A DNA stretch of 64,000 nt, taken from NCBI GenBank assembly GCA_010093605.1, contig MU004203.1, positions 121,966 through 185,965 of the forward strand, given 5' to 3'. Position 1 is the stretch's first letter; the number at the start of each line of letters is the position of its first letter. Positions 1 to 10,729 of this stretch are shown here, piece by piece. The position numbers and the translations under genes are program-made. The notes below the pieces were generated by a model. It ran no database searches. It saw nothing but the letters and a program-made list of their open reading frames with translations, and was not told the origin of the DNA. This stretch comes from Lophium mytilinum. Its lineage: Eukaryota > Ascomycota > Dothideomycetes > Mytilinidiales > Mytilinidiaceae.

Positions 1-2050
1 TATGCATGATGGCTCTAGCTCATTACCGTTTGAGGTCCCCCAATGCGTCATCAAAAATAATAAATATATAGTCTTAACAAGTGTAGTAGCCTGCCTTGCC
101 ATCTCTAACGGTGCTGGGCTGCTGCTATGTTCTCAACATAGCCCTAATTTTCCCCTGAATCGTCGCCAGCTATGTTGTCCTAAAGTGTCTCAGGAAACTA
201 ACTTGCCATGCTCCACGCTTAAGCTCGCATGTGAGACCAACCTTTTCCATATTCTTCTTCCATGTGTTCACCGCCGTCTGTAGTATCTTAAAGTGTCTTA
301 AGAAACGATTTCGCAATGTTAATTGCTTAGGCTTGTGAAATATACTAGGCTTTTCTATACTCTTTTTCATATACTTACCGCCGTTGGTGGTGTCCTAAAG
401 CGTGCTAGAAACCCACCTTGCAATGCTGTACACCTGTGCTCTCACCGCCGTCTGTGGTGCCGTGAGAAGTCCGAGGAAACCCGATAAGCTCATTTCTTGA
501 GGCCTGAAGATCAGACCTTCTCTGTCGATGCTAGTTCTCTCTGCCCATTTTTCTTACCGGGCTAGACTACAGGGGGATTGAACATGTTCCCGCTTGGGAA
601 TCCTGCTAGCTTGCCACCGTTCGAGGTACCTCAGATACGTCATTAGAAGCTTAGAACTACTTGTGCTTCAAGGCAGTAGTGCAGGTCGTTGTCTTTCTTG
701 TACGACTCCCCCATGTCTTTCCCTTGTCAAGATGGCGTCTTATTATATTGGAGATGATCCCTCTACGGATTTCCGCTCCTTCGCCGCCGTTAGAGGCGCT
801 TGGATGCTTCATTACGAATCTACAAGAGATGGTATGGTCTGGAAAAGAGATACGAGACTACTAGCAAACTACAATACTCTAACAAAAAGAACCTTTCAGA
901 GCGTCCTGCCATAGTTTTGAAAGTCTAGAGACAGGGATGCACAAATTAGAGCCTCGAAACTAGATCTTCATTATTTACACTGCTCTGTGCTCCTCTTCTA
1001 GCTTAACTGGGGCTTACGTGATTGTAGATTTTCGCGGGTTTGCCGCTGTTTGAGGCATTTCGGTAGATATTTACACAACATGTCTGCTTGTGGACAAATG
1101 ATTTGAAACCGCAGTCGAACCATAACAGTTCCAATACTGAAGAATGGTGATCTATCTTACTATATTATCAGGAGTCGGCAGAAAGATGATTTCGAAGCCA
1201 GTAATTTAGACCTTCTCTTCCTGTACAACATTCACGCTTCCTTGCCAGCGTTTGACTGGCGTCGTCATATCACAGAAGGCTATCGCAGGGTATAAAAGTC
1301 CGAGCAATACAGTCTTGAGAGCGTTGTTCTAGCGGGATTGATTACGGGCAATTGCCCTCCCACAACTCCAAAGCTCTCTTCTTGGCTTCCATACCCATGC
1401 ACATCTGTTATGGCTCCGCTTCGCTTCAATCGCTCTCTCGTTATGATGGAGTATGGAAGTAGCGAAGGTGCCGGAGGAGGTGTTAAGAAGTCGCCACACC
1501 GCAGTTTGGTGGGGGCCATAGTATGGGGGGGGCGAGCAGCTCGCCGTTTCTGCACCATGTTAACCGCCTTTCATCAACGTTTGGAGTTTTTGAGCACCTT
1601 GAGAAAAAAATAAGATCGATGTCACGCTCATGACCCTTCAACTTTCAAACCCTATTTTCGCCCCGTGTTGAACGCCTTTCATCGACGTTTAGAGTCCTCT
1701 GGCGCCCCGAGAAAGATCAGTCCGGATGTCCGTTTCGCAACTCTGCAGCTTGCGCGACCAATTTCCGCACTGCTTTGGCTGCTCTTTACCGATGTTCAGG
1801 CCCCCCAAGCAGCATTAGAAGAGTCCAGGGAAATGTTATGGCTACTCTTCTCAAGTCTTACACCCCATCCCCGAATCGTTTTGATCGCCTTTTGCCGACT
1901 TTAGGGGCCCTCAAGCCAGCACGAGAAAGTCTTGCGAGAATTTCACGTATCTATCTCTTCTAACCTCGACGTGCCTTTTGACGCCGGTTTAATCCGTCTT
2001 GAACAACGTTTGAGGTGCCCTGGCAGCTTCGGGAATCGAAGCAGAAGGGA
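1..2050 (+). repeat. Diverged array of short repeats (left edge)
   Basis: No convincing gene. A degenerate core like CCGTTTGAGGTGCCCTGG recurs near 30, 270, 380, 447, 612, 783, 1040, 1573, 1683 and 2007. The unit at 1683-1730 (CGTTTAGAGTCCTCTGGCG, then a GAAAGAT...GGATGTC stretch) resembles units at 55.5-59.5 kb, which have CCGTCTGAAGTCCTCTGGC followed by GAAAAAT...GGATGT. Copies are too diverged for clean unit borders. The array probably continues left of the window. Confidence 0.5.
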
Positions 2051-2530
2051 AAGAAAGAGGATGTGAGAATACAAAGCTAGTCGTGAGGGAGCCTGGATGG
2101 TGATAGTTGCCTAGGGAGCTCTGGTGTTAGCTCTTGGAAGTTTTGTTCGTTTCGACAATAGATTAGTACATCTGAGCCACCTTTGGGGGTTGTAGGTGTA
2201 TATGGGCAGGTGTGTGGGGGGCAGGTGTGTGGGGGTATGAGAGTAGAGATCTGGCTGTACGATAGTAGGAACTATACGCAGAGCCATGGGAGGCGCTTTC
2301 TTGCCTCCGGCTTCAAGTCCGGCTGGGTATCGATCACTGTCAGCAAGTCACGTGAGTGCCAAGACACTAAGACAAGAGCCGAGTTTCCTGCTGCTCTGTC
2401 CTCGGTTTCAACCACAACAAGTCAACCTCCTCATCTCGTGCTGCTGCCCGCCAAATGCTCTGGCCTCCTTATATATCCTCCGGCTAGTTTTTTGGTCATG
2501 GAGACCAACGTGGAGCTCTCGTCGCAAGCT
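2051..2530. other. Intergenic, no clear gene
   Basis: Overlapping open frames exist on the plus strand (2183-2650 and 2286-2888) but they run through duplicated sequence and have no recognisable domain. A 15-bp direct duplication of GGCAGGTGTGTGGGG lies at 2205-2235. Nothing else was seen. Confidence 0.3.
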
Positions 2531-2534
2531 GCTA

Positions 2535-3215
2535 CCCCTCGACCCTCGGTTTACCTACCTTCGAAACAGAAATGCGAAGACTCTGGTGGCAAGTTGCTGG
2601 ATAACCAAGGGCAGGAACACTTCTCTTCCCGTCGACGTTCTCCGCATTGAGGTGAACCAGCGCTACAGCTCTAAGCTGGACGAGGGACAGACATCCAACA
2701 TGATCAAATTTGCTGTTACCTACCCCAAGGAGTGCTGGGCTACTGTTGAAGCCGGGCACTATGGCTGCGCCGAGAAACTTGCCAGGACCGCGCCGAGCCG
2801 TGTCTACGTTTTCATCAGCTCATGTTCATGCCTGGTATGTTCTAGATGCTGCCTCTCTGATCTTTCCGCTGGGCTGACACCGTCATGAGGCCGATCCCAT
2901 CAATGGGAGGCGTGCATAAGCTAGGATGAGACGCATCTGAAGCGCCATCACAGGCACAGTTATGAACATCGGCGACCCTATATTGTCCTCGACTCTCGGT
3001 TTACTTGCGTTCGACACAGAAATGCGAAGAAGACTCTGATGAGAAATTGTTGAACAGGATGGCTACGCCAAGAAACTTGATGGGACAAGCACCGTCATGA
3101 CTACCGGTGATACAAGAGTGCGAAGCAAACTCCAGTGGCAGATTTCTCGACAGGATGGCTACGCCGAAAAACTTGATGAGATAAGCACCGTCATGAATAT
3201 CGGCGATACTAAAAC
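2535..3215 (+). repeat. Local duplicated segments (2-3 copies)
   Basis: The block beginning CTCGACCCTCGGTTTACC at 2538 and running through AGAAATGCGAAGA recurs at 2988 with about 450 bp between copies, and part of it recurs near 3115. A second block (AGGATGGCTACGCC...CTTGATG...AAGCACCGTCATGA...GGCGATAC) is present near 3056 and 3153, about 97 bp apart, with related sequence near 2760 and 2960. This is a small nested duplication of non-coding or decayed sequence. Confidence 0.6.
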
Positions 3216-3581
3216 GCTATCGAGCCTGGGGGAAGCGGCATTTACGCTCATGGTAAGCGCCAAGCTAGGTAGGCTTCACAGCGAGACGAATAGCTTCTCA
3301 GCCGTTCATGTGTCGAAACAGAGAAGTCCCTCATATTCGAGCGGTCGGGGCCAACGGGTGGGTGAAACAAAAGAAGTCATAGGTCCGCGGTGTGGGCTTG
3401 GGGTTCCAAGAAGAGGGCCAATGCAATGGTAAGTTCTGTTTCTTCGAGTGGAGTGATCTTGGACACGCTAACGTCTTACAAACCAGACTACGTCCGCTCT
3501 GTAGAGATATGCTTTCGCAGCATTCATGAAGGGCAGCACACGCGCCCAAAACGCAAGATGTTTCCCCCAAGACATGTTGAG

Positions 3582-3895
3582 TGAGCTCGTGTTGTCTCAA
3601 GCGACCGACCTTCAACATGTCGCACGCGTACCAAAAGCCCACCCAGTCGTTTCCTAGCATTGCTGGAGCAAAACCCGACAAGCGAGCTCGTGTGGTCTCC
3701 AGTGACCAACCTTCAACATGTCACACGCGTACAAAAAGCCCACACAGTCGATTCCTAGCATTGCTGGAGCAAAATCCGACAAGCGAGCTCGGGTGGTCTC
3801 GAGCGACCAACCTTCAATATGTCGCACGCGAACAAAAAGCCCATCCAGTCATTTCCTAGCATTGCTGGAGCAAAATCCGACAAGCAACAGGCTCG
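3582..3895 (+). repeat. 101-bp tandem repeat, three copies
   Basis: GAGCTCG followed by a unit containing CGACCAACCTTCAACATGTC and CATTGCTGGAGCAAAA starts at 3583, 3684 and 3785, so the period is 101 bp. Copies are close to 90 percent identical by eye. Since 101 is not a multiple of three, each copy would be read in a different frame, which argues against a coding repeat although all three frames stay open. Confidence 0.75.
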
Positions 3896-3899
3896 CCGT

Positions 3900-4674
3900 C
3901 TGACTCCAGACTCGGAAATGCTCGAGTCTTGTGGACTGCTAGATGTCGTAGCTACCGGACAAGACCAGGCGAGGGAAAGCGGGGAAATTCGTCAAGCTAT
4001 TGATCACTATTATACGAACAGGGAATGACGCTTGCTCCTAATCCTCGTAGTGTACCTGTCTTCCATAGTTCTTTCTTGAAACTCAGCCCTAGCCGTCGTA
4101 TCTGCTCCCTCTTCCAGCGCGGCTTTATCTCTAGCATCTTTCTCATTCTTACTATTAGTAGGCTATATCTCTCTCTGTGCCTCTGCTCGATGTGATGCTT
4201 ACTACCGTGTCTGTGCTCTGCTAACTCTTGCGAGTGATTGTTTTTCGGTCACTCCTACACTCCACTTTTTTGGGGCCTGCTGAAGTCTGATTGATCAATT
4301 GAGACTGACCTCAGGGGGCTCGCAGACTTCGGCATGGAACGACGGGCACCAGATGCGAGATAATCTGCTATGAGTTTGACGTCAATGCTGCTCCCTTCAC
4401 CCGTCGCCAGGTAACCCCAGCATCCCAACTTCACCCCACAACTCGAGTCCCGTGACCTATCAATCGTCGCTTAGCTTCTTCAACCTTCATCTACAGCTGC
4501 TCGTCGCGCTCCTCTTTCTCTCGTCAGTCTCAGCACATCACAATCTGAGAGCCCGGCGTCTAGCTTTTGCCTTCCTGATACCGCTGTTAAGCACGCCTCA
4601 ACGACCTCCACAACTTCGCAGAACCCTCCCACTTCCTCTCCAATTCCCGCACCACCGCCGCTTCTCTCCCCACC
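3900..4674 (+). other. Intergenic and promoter region of the 4675 gene
   Basis: No gene was seen. The last 200 bases before the start codon at 4675 are rich in C and T, as is common in leaders of filamentous ascomycete genes. No clear TATA box was found. Confidence 0.35.
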
Positions 4675-5760
4675 ATGCCCCCAAAACGCAGCTCCCGCGG
4701 CAAAGCCCGCGCCGAACCCTCCAATCCCGCTCCTGTAAGCCTCCCCTTTGCTATCATCTTAACTAGAGCTGACTAGCCTCAGCCCCGCGTCCGACCAGGA
4801 ATTCTGCCCCGTCACCGGGGCCGCGCGTATTTCACCGACGAATTGCTGCCCTACGACCCCGACGCCACGCGCTACATCTATAGAAACTTTGGACGGTACC
4901 CGGAGGCGGAGTGGCGCGCTGAGGAGGTGGCGTCTTCGCGCCAAAGAGACGTAATGGGCGATATGTTGGCTTCTGTGGGGTTTGAGGCTACGATGGCTGA
5001 AGGGTTGCACTATTTGAACACTTTGCCCGCAACTCACGCACGCGTTGTGCCTAGCCGCGCACGCCCTGGCCGCCTTGTCGTGCCTGTTGTTCCTGTTGTC
5101 GCTGCCGTAGAGGAGGAAGAGGGTGGAGAAATGGTGGAAGAAGAAGCGGAAGAGGCCGTAGAAGAAGCAGAGAAAGCTGAAGAAGAGGAGAAAGAGGAGT
5201 TAGAAGAAGCGGAACAAGAGGAGGGAGAGGAAGAGAACGATGACGACGAAGAGGACGAAGACACCACCACCGCCGGCCCCAGCACGTCCAAGAAGTTCTG
5301 CCCTAGTGAACAAAACCGCGACTTCAAGCAGAACCCCCTGGTACCCGGCGTTCCTGATCCGGCCCTCTTCGTAGTACGAGGGACCTTCAAGGGCGTTGAT
5401 ACCACCAGAACCTACCCCGGCGTGGCGAACTTCGACTGGAACAACAAGAAGTCGGTCAAGACGCTGCTTAACTGGCGTAGCCAGATCTACCTACGCGCTG
5501 GGGCCTCTAATAAGAAGGTGAGGTTCTTCTCCGCTGCCGAGACCCAGTGGTTGGAACACTACTGGACTCAAGTCCTCAGCGACGTGCGCAGCGACCCGGC
5601 GGCTGGATTGCCATCCCAGGCCGATATCACTGCCGCCTTCAACGCGGCCTTTCCGGCCTCCCACCGCACCCAAGCGTCGGTCAGCAGTGCGATCAGTCGG
5701 CCCGGATCTAAGTGCAGGGGTCTGAAGGAAGAGGCGGAGAGGGTGATTCGGGACCGTTGA
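4675..5760 (+). CDS. Acidic protein with candidate Myb/SANT-like C-terminus
   Basis: Two exons, 4675-4734 and 4783-5760, encode 345 residues. The 48-bp phase-0 intron begins GTAAGC and ends CTCAG, with GCTGAC as a likely branch site. It restores a frame that otherwise lacks a proper ATG. The first 20 residues are basic (MPPKRSSRGKARAEPSNP). Residues about 130-182 are almost entirely Glu, Asp and Ala. Residues about 268-330 hold three predicted helices with an E-x-x-W-L start, an IxxxFNxxF middle and an R-x-x-x-S-V-x-S-x-I end, the pattern of a Myb/SANT-type trihelix. Function is unknown. A nuclear, DNA- or chromatin-related role is an inference from the basic start, acidic tract and helices. 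The genes at 13.7 and 45.3 kb share this architecture. Confidence 0.75.
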
Positions 5761-6857
5761 GGGGAGTGGCGAGAGGGGGGCTTGATATCGGGGATGGTGC
5801 GGAGAGGTTTTTGGGGAGTAGATAGTCATTTGGAGGTCCCTGGACGGTGCGGAGTGTCTGGCTGTGTGCCTGTCTCCTTGGTCCGATTCTGGTGGGTTTG
5901 GAGCTGTGCGGCGGTATAAGCCTGGCAATCGAAACTGTTTGCGCTGGCTCTGAGCCGACTGTCTGATGTAGCTACCTTGGACTGATATTTTTGGGAATCT
6001 GTGAATGATACGAAGATATATGAAACCACGCACAATGTAGTTCGCTAACCCATTAAGTATCACAACAGACGTTCAGCAGGCGCACGGCAATGGGTACTTT
6101 ACAGATATGAGAGTCATTCAAGCGTCTACTTGCCCCGGATCTGGGTTGGAGCAAAGGAACTTCTTTTGGAATATTAAGGATCAGGATTGAGAAATGCTTG
6201 ACCCAGTTGCCGGAAGCATGATGTTCATTGTCTCCCGCTTTTGGGACGACGTAGGATATAGGTGGAAAAGGCAGTCTCCGAAATCGAAAGTACGCCAATG
6301 AGAATCTATGGTTGTCTGCTTAGGTACAAACCTTTATATCTTTGCCTCTGCTACTGTATAGTACCAGGTCATGAGTTTGGGCACCTGGGTATACCAGGAC
6401 TTTGGCTTCACTCTTGCTCCATTGACACCACTGTAAGGAGCGCCTCAGGCAACATGACCTTGACCAGTCAAAGAGCGGTCTAGTTTCCACTGGGTCGAAT
6501 TCTATATTGCATCTCGAGTTCCACACCCATTATTCATCCTTCCAGCCCCGTTCTTTGATCTTTCTCATCTGCAGGATTGCTCCCCGGTTAAAAACCACTT
6601 CCAGGGCGGAGGGTCCAGCGCAGCTACTAGTCATTGAGTATATGTTGGTGGTGGACGAGGAGGAGGAGGAGGAGGCATCACTCGCTATGAGCAAATCCAT
6701 GGCGAGATAGATGATGAAGGAAGGAGCGGAGCTAAGAGGGAGGCACGATAACTCTCATGAGTGCGGTACAGTGATCTACTGATAAATTAACTAGGGGAAT
6801 TCGTTTTGAATGCCGTAAGAATCGAATCAAGGTGAATTGAAATTCAACCATGCCTGA
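5761..6857. other. Intergenic, no gene seen
   Basis: This is the 3' flank of the preceding gene. Short open frames on both strands lack coding character. No repeat, RNA gene or clear signal was recognised. Confidence 0.3.
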
Positions 6858-7568
6858 TCAGACTGGTACGAACGCATAGGCGGAGTCCCTATCTTTGTGT
6901 ATTCCAGCAAGGTCGAGAAGCAGGACTCGGTCCTCGGTAGTTATCAAACCAAGAGGTTCCCGTTTGCCGGTTGTGAGCAGTCTGGAGTTCGAGTGCGGAG
7001 TTGAGCGCCCCTCGATTGTCTTTCGTCTCACAATCTCATTGGCGTCGATTGTGTTTTGGGCCTGTGATGGTATTTTTGATATTCCAATATCTTCTGTAGC
7101 GTTCGCCGGCGTCTTCGAGTCTAGAGTCGTCTTGCCCTACGTATTGAAATTGAGAGGGAGCCCGAATGCCTTTTCTGAGGCCCGGCGTGAGGCTGTCAGT
7201 TGCGCAAAAGCTTTCCTAAGCCAGAGATTCAACCCTTCAGCTTGTCTTGAGAATGACCCGTCCAGCCAAATAACATCTTTGGTAGGCCCCATCATCTGCT
7301 CGTCTTTGTCTGATGCCTCGTTCACTTCCCAGGCAAGGCCACGCGCGATTGCCCGTGGGGCCGTGGCCAGGAAGAGTGTCGTCATATGTGATCCGCAGAG
7401 GTATGGGTGATGCTCAAGCATCTCTAGAAGGACGGTGACATACCTGTAGTCGGTAAATTTACAGGGCTCAGCCGCGGAGAGAAGCATTGGTCGCCGATAT
7501 TTTGAAAGCAGAGGGCGGCTGAGAGGTCGAGGAATGCGCCTGGGGCAGAACTTTTGGGGGTACCACAT
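6858..7568 (-). pseudogene. Unknown protein, reading frame broken by one TAG
   Basis: On the minus strand a frame opens at an ATG at 7568 and runs to TGA at 6860-6858, about 236 codons, interrupted only by a TAG at 7139-7137. The residues on both sides of the stop read like ordinary protein (for example GPTKDVIWLDGSF before it, LLTTGKREPLGL after it). A single C-to-T change from CAG would produce the TAG. No family was recognised and the true start is uncertain, because a TAA lies just upstream. A shorter frame on the opposite strand (6895-7410, 171 codons) overlaps and is the alternative reading. I prefer the minus strand on composition only. Confidence 0.4.
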
Positions 7569-8640
7569 GATGAGCAATTATATCATTTTGCGATGTAGTT
7601 CGTGATTTACTCTTCTTGCTAGGTCGTATGTATCGTCTCAAAGTCTTTGCGTACACATCATTTTCCGCCTTTACGTCATTGCTTTACGAAGTGAATTTCC
7701 AAAATAGGGAACTAGGTTTTCCACATGTATCATAAGCGTACAATGCGTATTTTTCTCACTCGACCATTATCCTTCGAAGGTCTAAATATACTTGAAATCT
7801 CGATGTTGGGTGTAAGATCTCCAATAACTCGGGATGCCCAATTATAGTAATTTTTTTAGTTTAGTACTTACTGTTTTCTTTTTATCATACTGCCCTGAAT
7901 AACGCCGCAAACTTGAGTGCTCGGCCTGACTATCATCGTCTTCATGCCATCCAGCGTTAGCGGTGGCCTCTCACAAATCCAGCTTGCAGTCACTTGAACC
8001 GCGTGTTCCTTGAATCAGGTCACGCGTCCAAAGTGAAGACAAATGATATCCCATGTGGAGATCCTTGCCAGAAGGGTACAGCCTGGCAACTAATTTCTTG
8101 CCGCATCCACGATAAGCAAACAAGACTATGCCCAATTTCATGGAGCTCTTCCGCCCAGTTGTCTCAACAATGGTGGCGGAAGGTTTCGATGTGGGATTGA
8201 GCCTTCGGGAAGTACCGTCCATGGTGCATGAAGCCACGCCATTCGTATCTGGCCGGTGGAAGCCGTTAGCACGAAGATTGACGCAAGGAAGCGGAGGAAA
8301 CTCAAGATGCTGAAGGAAGGAGATTCAACGGAAGAAGAGCAAGCCGCGAGAGGAAGCCGAAGTAAATGCAGAGGGGGAGCCGGAAGAGGCAGAAGTCCTG
8401 CTGGGAAGGACACTCTGACTTTACCAGATCTCCTTTGCTATAAGCCCCTTTCGCCTTCACTCGTCTCTCCTCTCAGCTGGCAAATCTCGAGCCTGCCTTC
8501 GTGGTTGTGTGAATGTCCTTCCTTCATATACTTGCCTAGGGACATCACCACAAAGCCTTCTCCATACGCCTTTCCATCACGGAGATCGGTTGTTGGGCTC
8601 CGTTGAGGTGCTTCTTTCTTTCCAGGAAGCAGCCTTCCAT
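7569..8640. other. Intergenic with weak coding-like pieces
   Basis: The plus strand at 8256-8460 carries a charged Glu/Arg-rich stretch that stays coding-like only by switching frames. It may be a decayed gene. The rest, including the AT-rich part at 7660-7900, shows no gene or repeat. Confidence 0.25.
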
Positions 8641-8710
8641 CTTTAGGAGAGGGCCAAAAGCCGACGCCGACCTATACCATGGATCGCTTCTTCCAAGGCA
8701 AGTCAGACAG

Positions 8711-8992
8711 TCAACTACTTGATGGGCGACCCTGTCTCCCGTGAGCGGAATCCTTTAAATCAACTCTAGCAGATTGTTCCTCGAACAAATCAGCAGGGCA
8801 GCCAGCAACCCCAGAATCGGTGCGCGTTCCTCCTCTCATCAAGGATCTCTTGTTTCTCCTGCCAACGGATTCGAACAATGAACCATCCTCCAATATGTAG
8901 AACAGCTCCTTGAAAGTGTTTTGTGATATAATGGCTTTCGGGCAGCGGCGAGGAGGACGAAGGCGGAGGAATAGGAATGGTTCGACGGCCAT
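8711..8992 (-). CDS. Possible small or partial gene, unknown
   Basis: A 93-codon open frame starts at ATG 8992. The central part (SQNTFKELFYILEDGSLFE, residues about 23-41) has normal protein composition. No family is recognised. It lies downstream of the minus-strand exons at 9332-9718 and could be a separate decayed exon. Confidence rests only on length and composition. Confidence 0.25.
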   Translation of the reverse strand: MAVEPFLFLRLRPPRRCPKAIISQNTFKELFYILEDGSLFESVGRRNKRSLMRGGTRTDSGVAGCPADLFEEQSARVDLKDSAHGRQGRPSSS

Positions 8993-9331
8993 CCGGGCTC
9001 TTGTTGATCAAAGGGATGTAGTTGTGGGGCTAAGGATTTAGGTGGGCTCGAAGGATGTGCGGGTTTCGGGTTGTTCTGGAATCGTCAAAGCCATTCGAGA
9101 ACAAACAATATACTTCTCTTGCCAAAAAAGATGTGTATGCGGAGTGACACCGTGATGTGCGAGGGCTTGGGCTGGGTTCGCGTCATTCTGTTTTCCATTC
9201 GCTCAATCATGGAAGTGACGAGATAGAGATGGACCCAGCGCTGTCAAAACGTGCGTTCCGTAATCCTTGGATGCGCGCCACGCTCAGTGAAGTTGAATAG
9301 GGGCAATACCTGACAGATGCTTCTAGGGCTT

Positions 9332-9718
9332 TCAGATTTTGATGCCGGAGGTGCCGCCGCTGCCTAAGACTGAGGACAATGGTCGGGAGGAGGCGGGAGA
9401 GGTCGCGATTGGCTTCAGGTCAAGGACTTCTCGCCGCTGAGAAGATTTGAGACAGAAGAAAGCCGTAAGACGAGGATAACGCACCCGCGGAGGTCCAAAT
9501 GATGTGGTCACGGTGGTGTTGTTGTTGCTGCGTGATCGCCGCGTGTTCACTGAGGCGATGCTGCTCAAGTCCTCACGATTGGCCTACAGCACAACAAAAA
9601 GCGGTAGAAAGCCTTTGAATTAGCTGCAAGAGGGTACGAGGCCGTATTCTTAGACATTAGATACGTGAAGCAGGCCGATCGGCTCGAGCGTGGTGTTGCG
9701 CCAGTTCGCTGTTGCGGC
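9332..9718 (-). CDS. C-terminal exons of an unknown gene (partial)
   Basis: Three minus-strand segments join in frame: 9718-9665 (18 codons), 9583-9485 (33 codons) and 9436-9332 (34 codons plus TGA). The introns are 81 bp (GTATCT...GCTAATTC...TAG) and 48 bp (GTGCGT...CTCAG), and both are phase 0. The joined tail is rich in Ser, Thr, Asn and Arg (e.g. SVNTRRSRSNNNTTVTTS) and looks like a disordered cytoplasmic or nuclear C-terminus. An acceptor-like CTGTAG precedes the first segment, so more exons should lie above 9719, but I could not identify them. It may be a decayed gene fragment. Confidence 0.35.
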
Positions 9719-9719
9719 C

Positions 9720-10725
9720 TACAGCCAACGAAACAAAATCGAAAAAAATGAACGAAAAGTGCAAAAAGATTCGCCCGAAAAGCCTCATTTCACCACCTTT
9801 TTGGCGACCAGCAACACCAAAAGAAAGGGAAATCAACCCAGAAGCCCGTATATGAAGCCTTTATAAAGTGCAAAAAAAATGCAAAAGAGTTGCAGCCACC
9901 AAGGAAGACTATGAGGAAGTCAACCTGGAGACTCAGTCTCTATATCACCAGTCGCCGTGCCGCGCGTCGAACACAAGTACAACAAAGGGACGTACCTTGA
10001 TGAGCAGTGGTAAGGAGTCGAACCTTTCGCCACTGTGCCATTTAAGGCGAAGGGAGGCCAGAATATTAAGGTTTATAACCATAGGTTCAGGTCAGATCTC
10101 TTTACTTAGTATTATGGGTTGGGGATCTCGCTGCGAGTAGTGCACCCCCACTCAATCAGCCCACGCTCGCCGCACGCCTCCACGGCAACCATCTATGCAA
10201 CCACCGACTCGCCGCCCTACCTAGGCTGGCTCATTATCGGCCTCCACAACGCGACTTGTGTAATTACTATGCGGCGGCACATCAACCACGAGTCTTACAG
10301 TCCATCTCGTCCTTTCTCCTGCAGACAGTGAGCAAGAAGTCCTCCACTCATTTTAAGAATCGGATGCCCCCTAATAGTACCCACGACGCCGGCAAACATA
10401 GTCCCGACAGCAGCAGCTGCCCCGTGCGCATGGTGTTTTGTCGCCAGCTGCCCCTCCTCTGACCCCGACGCCGCCACCACCCGCCCTCACTGAACAGCAC
10501 GAGGCCATCGCAGCCCCTGAGCAGCATGGTAAGCTCATCTCCCTATAGCGACAGCGACCATCAACTTACAGACGTCCAAGAGACAGGTGAGCGGCACCCC
10601 GAGGCGCGTTTTCGCAGCGTCTGCCGCATTGTGCGGGCAAAACCCTCTCCCCCGAGTTCTCCGCCGCATCGCATCTTTGACTCCACAACGACCAAGCCCG
10701 CGCACTTCGCGGCATCTACCATCCC
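9720..10725. other. Intergenic with a tRNA-like hairpin
   Basis: At about 10,004-10,040 the minus strand reads TGGCACAGTGG (A-box-like), then GGTTCGACTCC (B-box-like) about five bases later. The block can fold as a hairpin with a CAGTGG/CCACTG stem. The two boxes are far too close for a tRNA. 10,140-10,500 has GC-rich open frames on the plus strand with no recognisable product. Confidence 0.25.
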
Positions 10726-10729
10726 TTTT

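Noticed and set aside
5034-5405. Serine-rich protein on the minus strand
   Set aside because: It is the antisense shadow of the Glu-rich tract of the 4675-5760 gene. Similar shadows lie opposite the 13.7 and 45.3 kb genes.
8860-8920. tRNA suggested by GTTCGAATCC (minus strand)
   Set aside because: No A box or acceptor stem at the right distance.
10004-10040. tRNA gene on the minus strand
   Set aside because: A and B boxes are a few bases apart instead of 30 or more, and no cloverleaf or acceptor stem can be drawn.
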